The notes beneath the pieces are model-generated. The model saw nothing but the letters and a program-made list of their open reading frames with translations. It was not told the DNA's origin and searched no databases. Both the position numbers and the translations under genes were made by a program. From assembly GCF_040869045.1 (NCBI RefSeq), contig NC_090319.1:50564779-50628778 (forward strand): a stretch of 64,000 nucleotides of DNA, given 5' to 3'. This document shows, piece after piece, positions 22,090 to 34,718 of this stretch. This DNA comes from Eurosta solidaginis (Eukaryota > Arthropoda > Insecta > Diptera > Tephritidae). The stretch's first letter is position 1. Each line of letters starts with the position of its first letter.

Positions 22090-23103
22090 CTGGTAATCGA
22101 GCGGCGGCAGCGTCAGTCCTACGCTTAAGGGAGTTGTTATGTTGGACGTTCAAGTATACTAACATATACAGTTTTCTTCCTCCTAGCACGAATCGCGGTG
22201 CGAACACAACAGTTGCGGAAACAACTTTAAGATAAACATTCCCAGTAGGGATGACTGGACGGAGTCGGATAAGTGCCATGCTATTGACAGCAGCATTTCC
22301 ATATACACGGACGGATCTAAGCTAAACGATAGAGCTGAAGGTGGTGTATACTCAAGGGAACTTGACCTCCAGGTCTACTTCAGACTATCCGACCACTGCA
22401 GCGTATTCCGGGTAGAAGTTTCAGTCATCATAGAAGCCGGGACACAAAATATCGGCAAAGAAATCTTTATTTTCAGCGAGAGCCAGGCTGCCATAAAATC
22501 TCTTGGCTCCTACTCGTTCAATTCTGAACTAACACCCAACTGTCGCCGATCTCTTCAAGAGGTAGCCCAACAGAACCGTGTACACCTCACATGTGTCCCT
22601 GGAAATCGAGGAAAATTGAACTGTAGATGAATTCGCTAGGCAGGGTACAACCAACCAAATACTTCCCGACCAAGAACGCTTAGGTATGCCCCTGTCGACA
22701 TGCAAGCTAATGCTAAAAGAACACATTCACCGTTAAGTCGACGAAAGATGGCTACAAACACCGAGGTGTCGAACATCGAAGGAAACCTGGCCACCGTCAC
22801 GTGTACAATCTAAGCAGGGATACAATTTCCACACTTGTGGGGGCACTAACTAGTCACTGTCTTATAGGTAGGCATGAAGCAAGGTTAGGAGCGCCTTATC
22901 ATCGATGCTGCAGGAGTTGTAGAGAGAATGAGGAGGAGGAAACGGTGGTTCACCTCATCTGCAACTGCCCTGCACTAAGCGGAGCACAGCAGCGCTTTCT
23001 GGGTGCTCCATTTCTATATAATTTGGGTCAGGTTGTGGAGCATGACGTCAATGACCTGGTAGTTTTTATCAGGTCCTCAAAATGGTTCGAAGAGGAAAGG
23101 TAA
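22090..23103 (+). pseudogene. RNase H and C-terminal finger of an R1/Jockey-group element
   Basis: From 22286 the frame reads SISIYTDGSKLNDRAEGGVY (RNase H block 1), then RVEVSVIIEAGTQNIGKEIF, FSESQAAIKSLGSY (block with catalytic Asp replaced by Glu) and RVHLTCVPGNRGK, where WVPGHxGxxGNE would be expected. Stops and a shift follow near 22625. The C-terminal part is open at 22801-23103 and carries RCCRSCRENEEEETVVHLIC, then NCPALSGAQQRFLG, the Cys/His module of this group. The 5' edge at 22090 is uncertain. Dead copy lacking RT. Confidence 0.85.
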
Positions 23104-23726
23104 TGGTGTATTCTCATTACCATATGACGCATTTACATCTGACGCTTTCTCATTTATAACTAGATATGGCGTAATTGGCACGTATGCCTTCCAAATGGCC
23201 ACCACTGGTATACAGATTATGTCGCACAAACACAGTAATAGCAATAAGGATAAATTACAAACATGAGAGAGTAAAAGCAACAAGACACTGTTAACATATA
23301 TGTGTATGCGTTTATGTGGCTGCGTCATCCTACGGATAGACTTAATGATAATTGACACAATGAATGACAAGTTGATTCGCTGCTGCCGAATCAAGCAAGA
23401 AGCGAAAAGAAAATGAGATGAAGAAAAAGTTAAATAAAAAGATTCCTCAACGTAACCACGGCAAAAGCAAGTTGAAGTTTACTTTGGCATGACATTGCTC
23501 TAATTAAAGTATGGCCATAAGCTGGCTATAGGTTGTCGCTTGAGGACATGTACATATTGTATGTCTCTATACTCGCCAATGAGTAAGAAAGCGTTGAAAT
23601 CGACAAACAAGTTGCATTAAAGTAAATGACTTGGACGCAACGGTGAAAAACGCTACTAAGATATGAATGTACGAAGTTTACAAGGTGGCCTAATTCCTAA
23701 GCTTAACTTAGTTGCGCGTAATCTAA
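23104..23726. other. Unassigned DNA flanking the Helitron pair
   Basis: No gene is recognised; the 105-codon minus-strand frame at 23077-23394 overlaps the end of the non-LTR relic and has no domain. The Helitron insertion point follows the A at 23726. Confidence 0.3.
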
Positions 23727-23756
23727 TCTAATATATATTATAAATGGGAAAGTTTG

Positions 23757-23844
23757 GATGTTAAGATGTTTGGATGTTTCGATGTTTAGATGTTTGGATG
23801 TTTGGATGTTTGGATGTTTGGATGTTTGGATGTTTGGATGTTTG
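23757..23844 (+). repeat. 8-bp microsatellite, 11 units
   Basis: Eleven units of GATGTTTG, with four variants among the first five. In Helitron copy 2 the same place (29639-29678) holds five units, so the tract is length-variable. Confidence 0.9.
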
Positions 23845-24564
23845 TCCAGACGTTTGTCTTTGTGACTCAATAACGCAAGAACGGCTGGACCGATTTGGAT
23901 GAAATTTTGCACACATATAGCCAATAGTCTAGAAGGATCTACTAGCTATATATTTTTCAAAAGGGGCGTGGTCCCCGCCCCCTAGGAACAGTTATAATTT
24001 AATTATTATATTTTTTCGTCTTTGCGACTGAATCACGCCAGAATGGCTACACGGATTTTGATGAAATTTGGGACACAGACAGTAGCCTACTAGCGAAATT
24101 TTTTTCGAACATGGAAAGAGGGGTGGGGGTCCCACGACCCTTCGAGAAATTATTTTTCATAATTTTTACACGTTATAACTTTACGTATACTGGCCTTCAC
24201 CAATATCACAGACTCAAGGGGTCAAATAAGTCGAGGGCTTACAAAGTAAGCAGGGACACCCTCCGCCCGCCCCCCTTTATCTCCCCCTCTGGTGTAAAAT
24301 CTATAAATTGTTATAACTCAATCTAAATTTTCTCCTAAATCAATAGTTTTTGGTATCTGGTACATACAGAACGAGATCTAGACAATTTTGGAGGAACGAT
24401 CAGTGGTCCTCTCCTCTACTCCCGCCATCCGCCCTCCATCAATTGTTTTTATTAGCACGCTTTTATTAGCTTTACCTGTATGTTTCTATCTAACTTTTTA
24501 TTCGCTCCAATGCGCCTGCTGCCTTATTAACATGGTTTTATAATTAGCTTCACTTTATTTGTAA

Positions 24565-27500
24565 TCCCGTAAGGGTCATATCGAGACCCTTCCGGGATCA
24601 TTTCTGGATGGTTTTCGGGATCGGTCCGGGATTACGCCGGGGTAATTTCGGGACTTTTACGGGACTATTTCGGGATCATTTTGGGACCCTTCCGGGATCA
24701 TTTCTGTATAGTTTACGGGATCCGTCCGGGATCCCGTCAGGGTTATTTTGGAACATTTTCGGGACTATTCCGGAATCATTTCGGGACTATTTCGCGATCA
24801 TTTGGGGACCCTTCCGGCATCATTTCTGGATGGTTTTCGGGATCCGTGCGGAATCTCGTCGGGTTCATATGGGGACTTTTTCGGGATCATTTGAGGGCTC
24901 TTCCGGCATCATTTCTGGATGGTTTTCGGGATCCGTCCGGGATATCGTCGGGGTCATTTGGGGACTTTTTCGGGATCATTTGGGGGCTCTTCCGGCATCA
25001 TTTCTGGATGGTTTTCGGGATCCGTCCGGGATCTCGTCGGGGTCATTTGGGGACTTTTTCGGGATCATTTTGGGGCTCATCCGGCATCATTTCTGGATGG
25101 TTTTCGGCATCCGTGCGGGATCTCGTCGGGGTCATTTGGGGACTTTTTCGGGATCATTTGGGGGCTCTTCCGGCATCATTTCTGGATGGTTTTCGGGATC
25201 CGTCCGGGATATCGTCGGGGTCATTTGGGGACTTTTTCGGGATCATTTGGGGGCTCTTCCGGCATCATTTCTGGATGGTTTTCGGGATCCGTACGGGATC
25301 TCGTCGGGGTCATTTGGGGACTTTTTCGGGATCATTTTGGGGCTCATCCGGCATCATTTCTGGATGGTTTTCGGGATCCGTCCGGGATCCCGTCGGGGTC
25401 ATTTCGGGACTTTTTCGCGACTAATACGGGATCATTTGGGAACCCTTTCGGCATCATTTCTGGATGGTTTTCGGGATCCGTCCGGGATCCCGTCGGGTCA
25501 TTTCGGGACTTTTTCGCGACTAATACGGGATCATTTGGGAACCCTTTCGGCATCATTTCTGGATGGTTTTCGGGATCCGTCCGGGATCCCATTAGGGTAA
25601 TTTCGGGACTATTAGGGGATCATTTGGGAACCTTTCCGGCATCATTTCTGGATAATTTTCGGGATACGTCCGGGATGCCGACGAGGTCATTTCGGGACTA
25701 TTTCGGGATCATTTGGGATACCTACCGGCATCATTTCTGGATGGTTTTTAGGATTCGTCCGGGATCCCGTCGTGGTCCTTTCGGGACTTTTTTTCGACTA
25801 ATACGGGTTCATTTGCGGACCCTTTCGGCATCATTTCTGGATAGTTGTCGGGATCCCGTCACGGTCATTTCGGGACTATTAGGGGATCATTTGAGGACCT
25901 TTCCGGCATCATTTCTGTATTGTTTTCGGAATCCTTTCGGGATACCGTCAGGGTCATTTTGGGAGTTTTTTGGGGCTAATACGGGATCATTTGGGGATCC
26001 TCTAGGGGTCGTTTCGTGACTTTTTCTGTTTTATTTCGGGATCATTTGGGGACCCTTCCGGCATAATTTCTTGATGGTTTGCCGGATCCATCAGGGCATT
26101 TCGGGCCATTTTGGGATCATTTGGGGACCCTTCCGAGATCATTTCTGGATCCGTCCGGGATGCCGTAGGAGCCATTTCGGGATTTTTTGTTACTTTTCCG
26201 GGATAGTTTTTGGACCCTTCCGGGATCATTTCTGGATCTGTGCGGGATCCCATCTGGGTCATTTCCGGACTATTTCGGGATCATTTTGGGATCCTTCCGG
26301 AATCATTTCTGTATGGTTTTCGCGATCCGTCGTTGATTCCCTCAGAGCCATTTCGGAACCTTTTCTGGAGTATGTCGGGGTCATTTGGGGACTTTTTCGG
26401 GATCATTTGGGGCTCTTCCGGCATCATTTCTGGATGGTTTTCGGGATCCGTGCGGGATCTCGTCGGGGCCATTTGGGGACTTTTTCGGGATCATTTGGGG
26501 GCTCTTCCGGCATCATTTCTGGATGGTTTTCGGGATCCGTCCGGGATATCGTTGGGGTCATTTGGGGACTTTTTCGGGATCATTTGGGGGCTCTTCCGGC
26601 ATCATTTCTGGATGGTTTCGGGATCCGTCCGGGATCCCATCAGGGTAATTTCGGGACTATTAGGGGATCATTTGTGGACCTTTCCGGCATCATTTCTGGA
26701 TAATTTTCGGTATCCGTCCGGGATGCCGACGAGGTCATTTCGGGATTATTTCGGGATCATTTGGGATACCTATCGGCATCATTTCTGGATGGTTTTTGGG
26801 ATTCGTCCGGGATCCCGTCGGGGTCATTTCGGGACTTTTTCTCGACTAATACGGGATCATTTGCGGACCCTTTCGGCATAATTTCTGGATAGTTGTCGGG
26901 ATCCGTTCGGGATCCCGTCACGGTCATTTCGGACCTATTAGGGGATCATTTGAGGACCTTTCCGGCATCATTTATGGATAGTTTTTGGAATCCTTTCGGG
27001 ATCCCGTCAGGGTCATTTCGGGGCTTTTTCGGGATCATTTAAGGATGGCTTTCAGGATTCGTCCGGGAACCCGTCAGGGTAATTTCTGGACTTTTCCGAG
27101 ACTATTTCGGGATCATTTTGGGACCTTCCCAAGATCATTTCTGGATGGATTTCGGGATTTGTCCGGGATGCCCTCAGGGTCATTTTGGGACTATTAGGTG
27201 AGCATTTGAGGACCGTTCCGGCATCACTTCTGGATGGTTTTCGGTATCCGTTCAGATTCCCGTCGGAATAATTGCGGGACTTTTTCGGGATCATTGGGGT
27301 CCCTTACAAAATCATTTCTGGATGGTTTTTGAGATTCGTCCGGCATCCCGTCGGGGTCATTTCGGGACTTTTTCTCGACTAATACGGGATCATTTGCGGG
27401 CCCTTTCGGTATCATTTCTGGATAGTTGTCGGGATCCGTTCGGGATCCCGTCAGGGTCTTTTCGGAACTATTGGGAGATCATTTGAGGACCTTTCCGGCA

Positions 27501-29470
27501 TCATTTCTGGTTAGTTTTCGGGATCCTTTCCGTGTCCCATCAGGGTCATTTCGGGACTTTTTCGGCATCATTTAAGATTGGTTTTCAGGATTCGTCCGGT
27601 ATCCGTCAGGGTAATTTCTGGACTTTTCCCAGATTATTTCGGGATAATTTTGGGACCCTCCCAAGATCATTTCTGTATGGATTTCGGGATCTGTCCGGGA
27701 TGCCGTCAGGGTCATTTTGGGACTATTAGGTGATCATTTGAGGACCTTTTCGGCATCACTTCTGGATGGTTTTCGGTATCCGCTCAGGATCCCGTCGGAA
27801 TTATTGCGGGGCTTTTTCGGGATCATTTGGTGTCCCTTCCGGCATAATTTCTGGCTGGTTTTTGGGATTCGTCCTTCATCCCGTCGGGTTCATTTCGGGA
27901 CTTTTTCTCGACTAATACGGGATCATTTGCGGGCCCTTTCGGCATCATTTCTAGATAGTTGTCGGGATCCGTTCGGGATCCTGTCAGGGTCTTTTCGGAA
28001 CTATTAGGTGATCATTTGAGGACATTTCCGGCATCATTTCTGGATAGTTTTCGGGATCCTTTCGGGGTCCAGTCAGGGTCATTTCGGGACTTTTTCGGGA
28101 TCATTTAGAGATGGCTTTCAGGATTCGTCCGGGAACCCGTCAGGGTAATTTCTGAACTTTTCCGAGACTATTTCGGGATAATTTTGGGACCTTCCCAAGA
28201 TCATTCCTGGATGGATTTTGGGATCAGTCCGGGATGCCGTCAGGGTCATTTTGGTATTAGGTGATCATTTGAGGACCTTTCCGGCATCACTTCTGGATGG
28301 TTATCGGTATCCGATCAGGATCCCCTCGGAATCATTGCGGGACTTTTTCGGGATCATTTGGGGTCCCTCCCAAGATCAATTCTGGATAGATTTCGGGATC
28401 TGTCCGGGATCCCGTCAGGGTCATTTAGGGGTGCGTTCGAGATCCCGTCAGGGTCATTTCGGGACTTCTTCGGGAATATATCGGGATCAACTCTGGATGG
28501 TTTATGGGATCCGTCCATTACCCCTTAAGGGTCATTTCGGGACTATTAGGTGATCATTTCAGGACCTTTCCGGCATCACTTCTGGATGATTTTCGGTATC
28601 CGTTCGGGATCCCGTCGGAATCAATGCGGGACTTTTACGGAATCATTTGGGATTCCTTCCGGCATCTTTTCTGGATGGTTTTCGGGATTTGTCCGGGATC
28701 CCGTCGGGGTTATTTCGGGACCTTTTCGGGGCTAATACGGGATCATTTGGGGATCCTCTAGGGGTCGTTTCGTGACTTTTTCTGTATTATTTCGGGATCA
28801 ATTTGGGACCCTTTCGGCATAATTTCTTGATGGTTTGCCGGATCCATCAGGGTCATTTCGGGACCATTTTGGGATCATTTGGGGACCCTTCCGAGATCAT
28901 TTCTGGATCCGTCCGTGATGCCGTAGGAGCCATTTCGGAATTTTTGGTTACTTTTCCTGGATAGTTTTTGCACACTTCCGGGATCATTTCCGGATCTGTG
29001 CGGGATCCCATCTGGGTCAATTCCGGACTATTTCGGGATCATTTTGGAATCCTTCCGGAATCATTTCTGTATGGTTTTCGCGATCCATCGTGGATCCCCT
29101 CGGAGCCATTTCGGAACTTTTTCTGGAGTTAGTCGGGATAATTTAGGGACCCTTCCTGGATATTTTCTGGATGGTTTCTGAGATCCGTCCGGGAGCCCGT
29201 CAGGGTAATTTCGGAACTTTTTCGGGACTATTTCGGGATCAATTTGGTACCCTTCAGGCATCATTTCTGTGTGGTTATCTGGATAAGTCTAGAATCGTGT
29301 CGTTGTCATTTCGGGTTTTTTTGGGACTACTTCGGGAACTTTTGGAAACACTTCCGGGGCGTTTCTGGATGGTTTTCGGGATCCGTCCGCGATAGCGTCG
29401 GGCTCATTTCGTGGCTTTTTCTGGATAATTTCGTTATCATTTTGGGATCCTATCAGGTTATCAGCTCATA
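24565..29470 (+). repeat. 89-bp tandem array in Helitron copy 1
   Basis: The landmark CATCATTTCTGG occurs at 24907, 24996, 25085, 25174, 25263 and 25352, exactly 89 bp apart; longer units of 99-100 bp follow (25452, 25551), then 89 again (25640, 25729). The extra 10-11 bp carry a CGACTAATACG insert. Roughly fifty units fill 4.9 kb, regular on the left and more degenerate to the right. The regular unit has no TAA, TAG or TGA in any forward frame and one ATG (in TGGATGG), so frames of 330, 247 and 366 codons (24608-25600, 24681-25424, 24919-26019) overlap. I regard these as by-products of composition, not genes. Confidence 0.9.
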
Positions 29471-29613
29471 AAGTTCTTTTTTTTACTCAATTACAAAAAT
29501 AAAATGCATTAGACAGAAAAAAATTTTAAACAGATAACTTTATAAGCAGGCTAAAGTGAATAGCCCACATATTTCATTTTCTCCTTGCGGACGGGGCCGC
29601 GGGTAAAGGCTAG

Positions 29614-32600
29614 TATATATTATAAATGGGAAAGTTTGGATGTTAAGATGTTTGGATGTTTGGATGTTTGGATGTTTGTCCAGACGTTTGTCTTTGTGAC
29701 TCAATAACGCAAGAACGGCTGGACCGATTTGGATGAAATTTTGCACACATATAGCCAATAGTCTATAAGGATCTACTAGCTATATATTTTTCAAAAGGGG
29801 CTGGGTCCCCGCCCCCTAGGAACAGTTATAATTTAATTATTATATTTTTTCGTTTTGCGTCTGAATCACGCCAGAATGGCTACACGGATTTTGATGAAAT
29901 TTGGGACACAGACAGTAGTCTACTAGCGAAATTTTTTTCGAACATGGAAAGAGGGGTGGGGGTCCCACGACCCTTCGAGAAATTATTTTTCATAATTTTT
30001 ACACATTATAACTTTACGTATACTGGCCTTCACCAATATCACAGACTCAAGGGGTCAAATAAGTCGAGGGCTTACAAAGTAAGCAGTGACACCCTCCGCC
30101 CGCCCCCCTTTATCTCCCCCTCTGGTGTAAAATCCATAAATTGTTATAACTCAATCTAAATTTTTTCCTAAATCAATAGTTTTTGGTATCTGGTACATAC
30201 AGAACGAGATCTAGACAATTTTGGAGGAACGATCAGTGGTCCTCTCCTCTACTCCCGCCATCCGCCCTCCATCAACTGTTTTTATTAGCACGCTTTTATT
30301 AGCTTTACCTGTATGTTTCTATCTAACTTTTTATTCGCTCCAATGCGCCTGCTGCCTTATTAACATGGTTTTATAATTAGCTTCACCTTATTTGTAATCC
30401 CGTAAGGGTCATATCGAGACCCTTCCGGGATCATTTCTGGATGGTTTTCGGGATCGGTCCGGGATTACGCCGGGGTAATTTCGGGACTTTTTCGGGACTA
30501 TTTCGGGATCATTTTGGGACCCTTCCGGGATCATTTCTGTATAGTTTACGGGATCCGTCCGGGATCCCGTCGGGGTTATTTTGGAACATTTTCGGGACTA
30601 TTCCGGAATCATTTCGGGACTATTTCGCGATCATTTGGGGACCCTTCCGGCATCATTTCTGGATGGTTTTCGGGATCCGTGCGGGATCTCGTCGGGGTCA
30701 TATGGGGACTTTTTCGGGATCATTTGAGGGCTCTTCCGGCATCATTTCTGGATGGTTTTCGGGATCCGTCCGGGATATCGTCGGGGTCATTTGGGGACTT
30801 TTTCGGGATCATTTGGGGGCTCTTCCGACATCATTTCTGGATGGTTTTCGGGATCCGTCCGGGATCTCGTCGGTGTCATTTGGGGACTTTTTCGGGATCA
30901 TTTTGGGGCTCATCCGGCATCATTTCTGGATGGTTTTCGGGATCCGTCCGGGATCCCGTCGGGGTCATTTCGGGACTTTTTCGCGACTAATACGGGATCA
31001 TTTGGGAACCCTTTCGGCATCATTTCTGGATGGTTTTCGGGATCCGTCCGGGATCCCGTCGGGGTCATTTCGGGACTTTTTCGCGACTAATACGGGATCA
31101 TTTGGGAACCCTTTCGGCATCATTTCTGGATGGTTTTCGGGATCCGTCCGGGATCCCATTAGGGTAATTTCGGGACTATTAGGGGATCATTTGCGAACCT
31201 TTCCGGCATCATTTCTGGATAATTTTCGGGATCCGTCCGGGATGCCGACGAGGTCATTTCGGGACTATTTCGGGTTCATTTGGGATACCTACCGGCATCA
31301 TTTCTGGATGGTTTTTGGGATTCGTCCGGGATCCCGTCGGGGTCATTTCGGGACTTTTTCTCGACTAATACGGGATCACTTGCGGACCCTTTCGGCATAA
31401 TTTCTGGATAGTTGTCGGGATCCGTTCGGGATCCCGTCACGGTCATTTCGGAACTATTAGGGGATCATTTGAGGACCTTTCCGGCATCATTTCTGGATAG
31501 TTTTTGGAATCCTTTCGTGATCCCGTCAGGGTCATTTCGGGGCTTTTTCGGAATCATTTCAGGATTCGTCCGTGAACCCGTCAGGGTAATTTCTGGACTT
31601 TTCCGAGACTATTTCGGGATCATTTTGGGACCTTCCCAAGATCATTTCTGGATGGATTTCGGGATTTGTCCGGGTTGCCCTCAGGGTCATTTTGGGACTA
31701 TTAGGTGAGCATTTGAGGACCGTTCCGGCATCACTTCTGGATGGTTTTCGGTATCCGTTCAGATTCCCGTCGGAATAATTGCGGGACTTTTTCGGGATCA
31801 TTGGGGTCCCTTCCAAAATCATTTCTGGATGATTTTTGGGATTCGTCCGGCATCACGTCGGGGTCATTTCGGGACTTTTTCTCGACTAATACGGGATCAT
31901 TTGCGGGCCCTTTCGGTATCATTTCTGGATAGTTGTCGGGATCCGATCGGGATCCCGTCAGGGTCTTTTCGGAACTATTGGGAGATCATTTGAGGACCTT
32001 TCCGGCATCATTTCTGGTTAGTTTTCGGGATCCTTTCCGGGTCCCATCAGGGACATTTCGGGACTTTTTCGGCATCATTTAAGATTGGTTTTCAGGATTC
32101 GTCCGGTATCCGTCAGGGTAATTTCTGGACTTTTCCCAGACTATTTCGGGATAATTTTGGGACCCTCCCAAGATCATTTCTGGATGGATTTCGGGATCTG
32201 TCCGGGATGCCGTCAGGGTCATTTTGGTATTAGGTGATCATTTGAGGACCTTTCCGGCATCACTTCTGGATGGTTATCGGTATCCGATCAGGATCCCCTC
32301 GGAATCATTGCGGGCCTTTTTCGGGATCATTTGGGGTCCCTCCCAAGATCATTTCTGGATGGATTTCGGGATCTGTCCGGGATCCCGTCAGGGTCATTTA
32401 GGGGTGCGTTCGAGATCCCGTCAGGGTTATTTCGGGACTTCTTCGGGAATATATCGGGATCATTTCTGGATGGTTTATGGGATCCGTCCATGACCCCTTA
32501 AGGGTCATTTCGGGACTATTAGGTGATCATTTGAGGACCTTTCCGGCGTCACTTCTGGATGATTTTCGGTATCCGTTCGGGATCCCGTCGGAATCAATGC

Positions 32601-33587
32601 GGGACTTTTACGGAATCATTTGGGATTCCTTCCGGCATCATTTCTGGATGGTTTTCGGGATTTGTCCGGGATCCCGTCGGGGTTATTTCGGGACCTTTTC
32701 GGGGTTAATACGGGATCATTTGGGGATCTTCTAGGGGTCGTTTCGTGACTTTTTCTGTATTATTTCGGGATCATTTTGGGACCCTTTCGGCATAATTTCT
32801 TGATGGTTTGCCGGATCCATCAGGGTCATTTCGGGACCATTTTGGGATCATTTGGGGACCCTTCCGAGATCATTTCTGGATCCGTCCGGGATGCCGTAGG
32901 AGCCATTTCGGGATTTTTTGTTACTTTTCCGGGATAGTTTTTGCACCCCTCCGGGATCATTTCTGGATCTGTGCGGGATCCCATCTGGGTCAATTCCGGA
33001 CTATTTCGGGATCATTTTGGAATCCTTCCGGAATCATTTCTGTATGGTTTTCGCGATCCATCGTGGATCCCCTCGGAGCCATTTCGGAACTTTTTCTGGA
33101 GTTAGTCGGGATAATTTAGGGACCCTTCCTGGATATTTTCTGGATGGTTTCTGAGATCCGTCCGGGAGCCCGTCAGGGTAATTTCGGAACTTTTTCGGGA
33201 CTATTTCGGGATCAATTTGGTACCCTTCAGGCATCATTTCTGTGTGGTTATCTGGATAAGTCTAGAATCGTGTCGTTGTCATTTCGGGTTTTTTTGGGGC
33301 TACTTCGGGAACTTTTGGAAACACTTCCGGGGCGTTTCTGGATGGTTTTCGGGATCCGTCCGCAATAGCGTCGGGGTCATTTCGTGGCTTTTTCTGGATA
33401 ATTTCGTTATCATTTTGGGATCCTATCAGGTTATCAGCTCATAAAGTTCTTTTTTTTACTCAATTACAAAAATAAAATGCATTAGACAGAAAAAAAATTT
33501 TAAACAGATAACTTTATAAGTAGGCTAACGTGAATAGCCCACATATTTCATTTTCTCCTTGCGGACGGGGCCGCGGGTAAAGGCTAG
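29614..33587 (+). mobile_element. Non-autonomous Helitron, copy 2 of the tandem pair (4.0 kb)
   Basis: It begins at the CTAG of copy 1 with no spacer: CTAGTATATATTATAAATGG aligns to copy 1's TCTAATATATATTATAAATG. It ends with the same hairpin (GCGG 33561-33564, CCGC 33571-33574) and CTAG at 33584-33587, then T. Its unique left part is almost identical to copy 1 (29690-30430 against 23860-24600, few substitutions), and its array end matches copy 1's. The array is about 1.9 kb shorter. Head-to-tail abutment is expected if rolling-circle copying runs through a terminus, or by insertion next to an existing copy. Confidence 0.85.
30395..33445 (+). repeat. 89-bp tandem array in Helitron copy 2
   Basis: Same unit as the array at 24565-29470, with about thirty or more units. 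Fewer regular 89-bp units are present in the left block (about 30650-30910), while the degenerate right half (31560-33445) closely parallels 27050-29470, so the length difference lies in the homogenised left and middle parts. The longest open frame is 30441-31400 (319 codons), again a by-product of an array without forward stop triplets. Confidence 0.9.
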
Positions 33588-33870
33588 TAAAACAATAAAG
33601 AGCAAATATTAAGCGTGTTGGAAAGTATTTGTGCTTTTGAAAATTACGGCATTTCGTAGTTAATCTATTGGAGGGGAGAAATTTTTGAAAAATATATTTT
33701 TGAAGTTTGTCAACAAAAGCTGTCGAATTTGTTTTTAGTAGAGGAAATGCTTGTTGATTGATGACTTATGCAAACAGCAGCATTAAAATTCTCAGCAGTC
33801 AAAACAACTAGTTTTATACTAAGAAGAATACTAGTTTGCCAAAAATACCAACTAGTTAGAGTTCTGTCTT
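33588..33870. other. Unassigned host DNA right of the Helitron pair
   Basis: AT-rich, without recognisable elements; it starts with the host T that pairs with A 23726 as the Helitron target. Confidence 0.4.
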
Positions 33871-34126
33871 TTTAAACGGTTTTATTTAGCTTGACTCTGT
33901 GTAGCGAACAGAATTTTTTAATTGAAATTCAAATAACTTCCCGATAAGCTACAAGCTTCAAACTTGGAATATAGTTCAGAATCCGATGACAATGCCATAA
34001 TACGAAGAAAACTCCGATAGGTGGCGCATGGATCGAAATCTTTTAAAAAATCGTAGTTGTGCTCCGATTAGGCTCATATTTGGAACAAATATTACATACA
34101 GTCCGGTAGAAAAGACATCAAAATAC

Positions 34127-34656
34127 TGTGGCGAATTTTAGCATCACTAAGCTGTTAGTAAATAAAGGCACAACAACAAAAACATTAAAGCAAGCTACAC
34201 TTGTGTACATGAACACATCAATCATCAATTACACACATACATGGAAGGCGACGAGAAGTACATGCACACACATAACCAGCAGTTCGAAGTGAAGGGATAT
34301 CTCACATACACACATGTAGTCATCAGCCACAGTTTTTACTCACACATACACACACATATAACTAAATTACCAAGCAGGAGATACAATAATTCTAGAAGGT
34401 GAAACGTCAATACCTTTGGAGAAATATGCAGACGAGGTAACAGAGAGTATAAAAGCAGCGCAACCTGAGAAATCAGTGATCAGTTTTGATTTAAACACGC
34501 TATTGATTGTGAAGTGTAATTGTGAAGTACTACTCCCAAAGTAATCTAAATAAAGCCCAGTTTGCAATACTGAATATTGGAGTGATCTATTCAAGAGTGT
34601 AGCGATACGAACTTAAGAAGTTGCAAAATAACCAGGATTTCACTAAATTCGTTACA
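34127..34656 (+). mobile_element. Solo LTR (gypsy-type), 530 bp, inserted in foldback A
   Basis: It begins TGTGGCGAATTTTA and ends AATTCGTTACA. The flanking tetramers are ATAC (34123-34126) and TTAC (34657-34660), one mismatch. TATAAAAG is at 34448-34455 and AATAAA at 34549-34554. Foldback copy B (about 46735-46750) shows the site without the LTR, which proves insertion after the foldback. Confidence 0.8.
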
Positions 34657-34718
34657 TTACTTTGGAGTTCGAGGGGGCTCTGAGTCGAGTCTTTGGCGGA
34701 TTATGTATTGAGGACTTA

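Larger units (their letters stand above)
23727..29613 (+). mobile_element. Non-autonomous Helitron, copy 1 of a tandem pair (5.9 kb)
   Basis: The 5' end is TCTAATATATATTATAAATG, after host A. The 3' end has a hairpin (GCGG 29587-29590, loop ACGGGG, CCGC 29597-29600), then GGGTAAAGG and CTAG (29610-29613) followed by T. These are the known Helitron signatures (5' TC, 3' hairpin plus CTRR, insertion between A and T, no duplication). Subterminal AAGAACGGCTGGACCGATTT and ATGAAATTTTGCACACA are typical of insect Helitron left ends as I remember them. Inside are an 8-bp microsatellite, about 700 bp of unique sequence and a 4.9-kb 89-bp array. No Rep or helicase domain exists, so movement needed a partner. 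Confidence 0.85.

Noticed and set aside
24608..26019. Three overlapping open frames of 330, 247 and 366 codons in the 89-bp array
   Set aside because: All three frames are open because the unit contains no forward stop triplets; the peptides are translations of the same DNA repeat in three frames, and no domain is present.
24565..29470. CRISPR-like repeat array
   Set aside because: Units are contiguous variants without unique spacers, lie inside a eukaryotic Helitron and have no cas genes.
30441..31400. 319-codon open frame
   Set aside because: Same array effect in Helitron copy 2.
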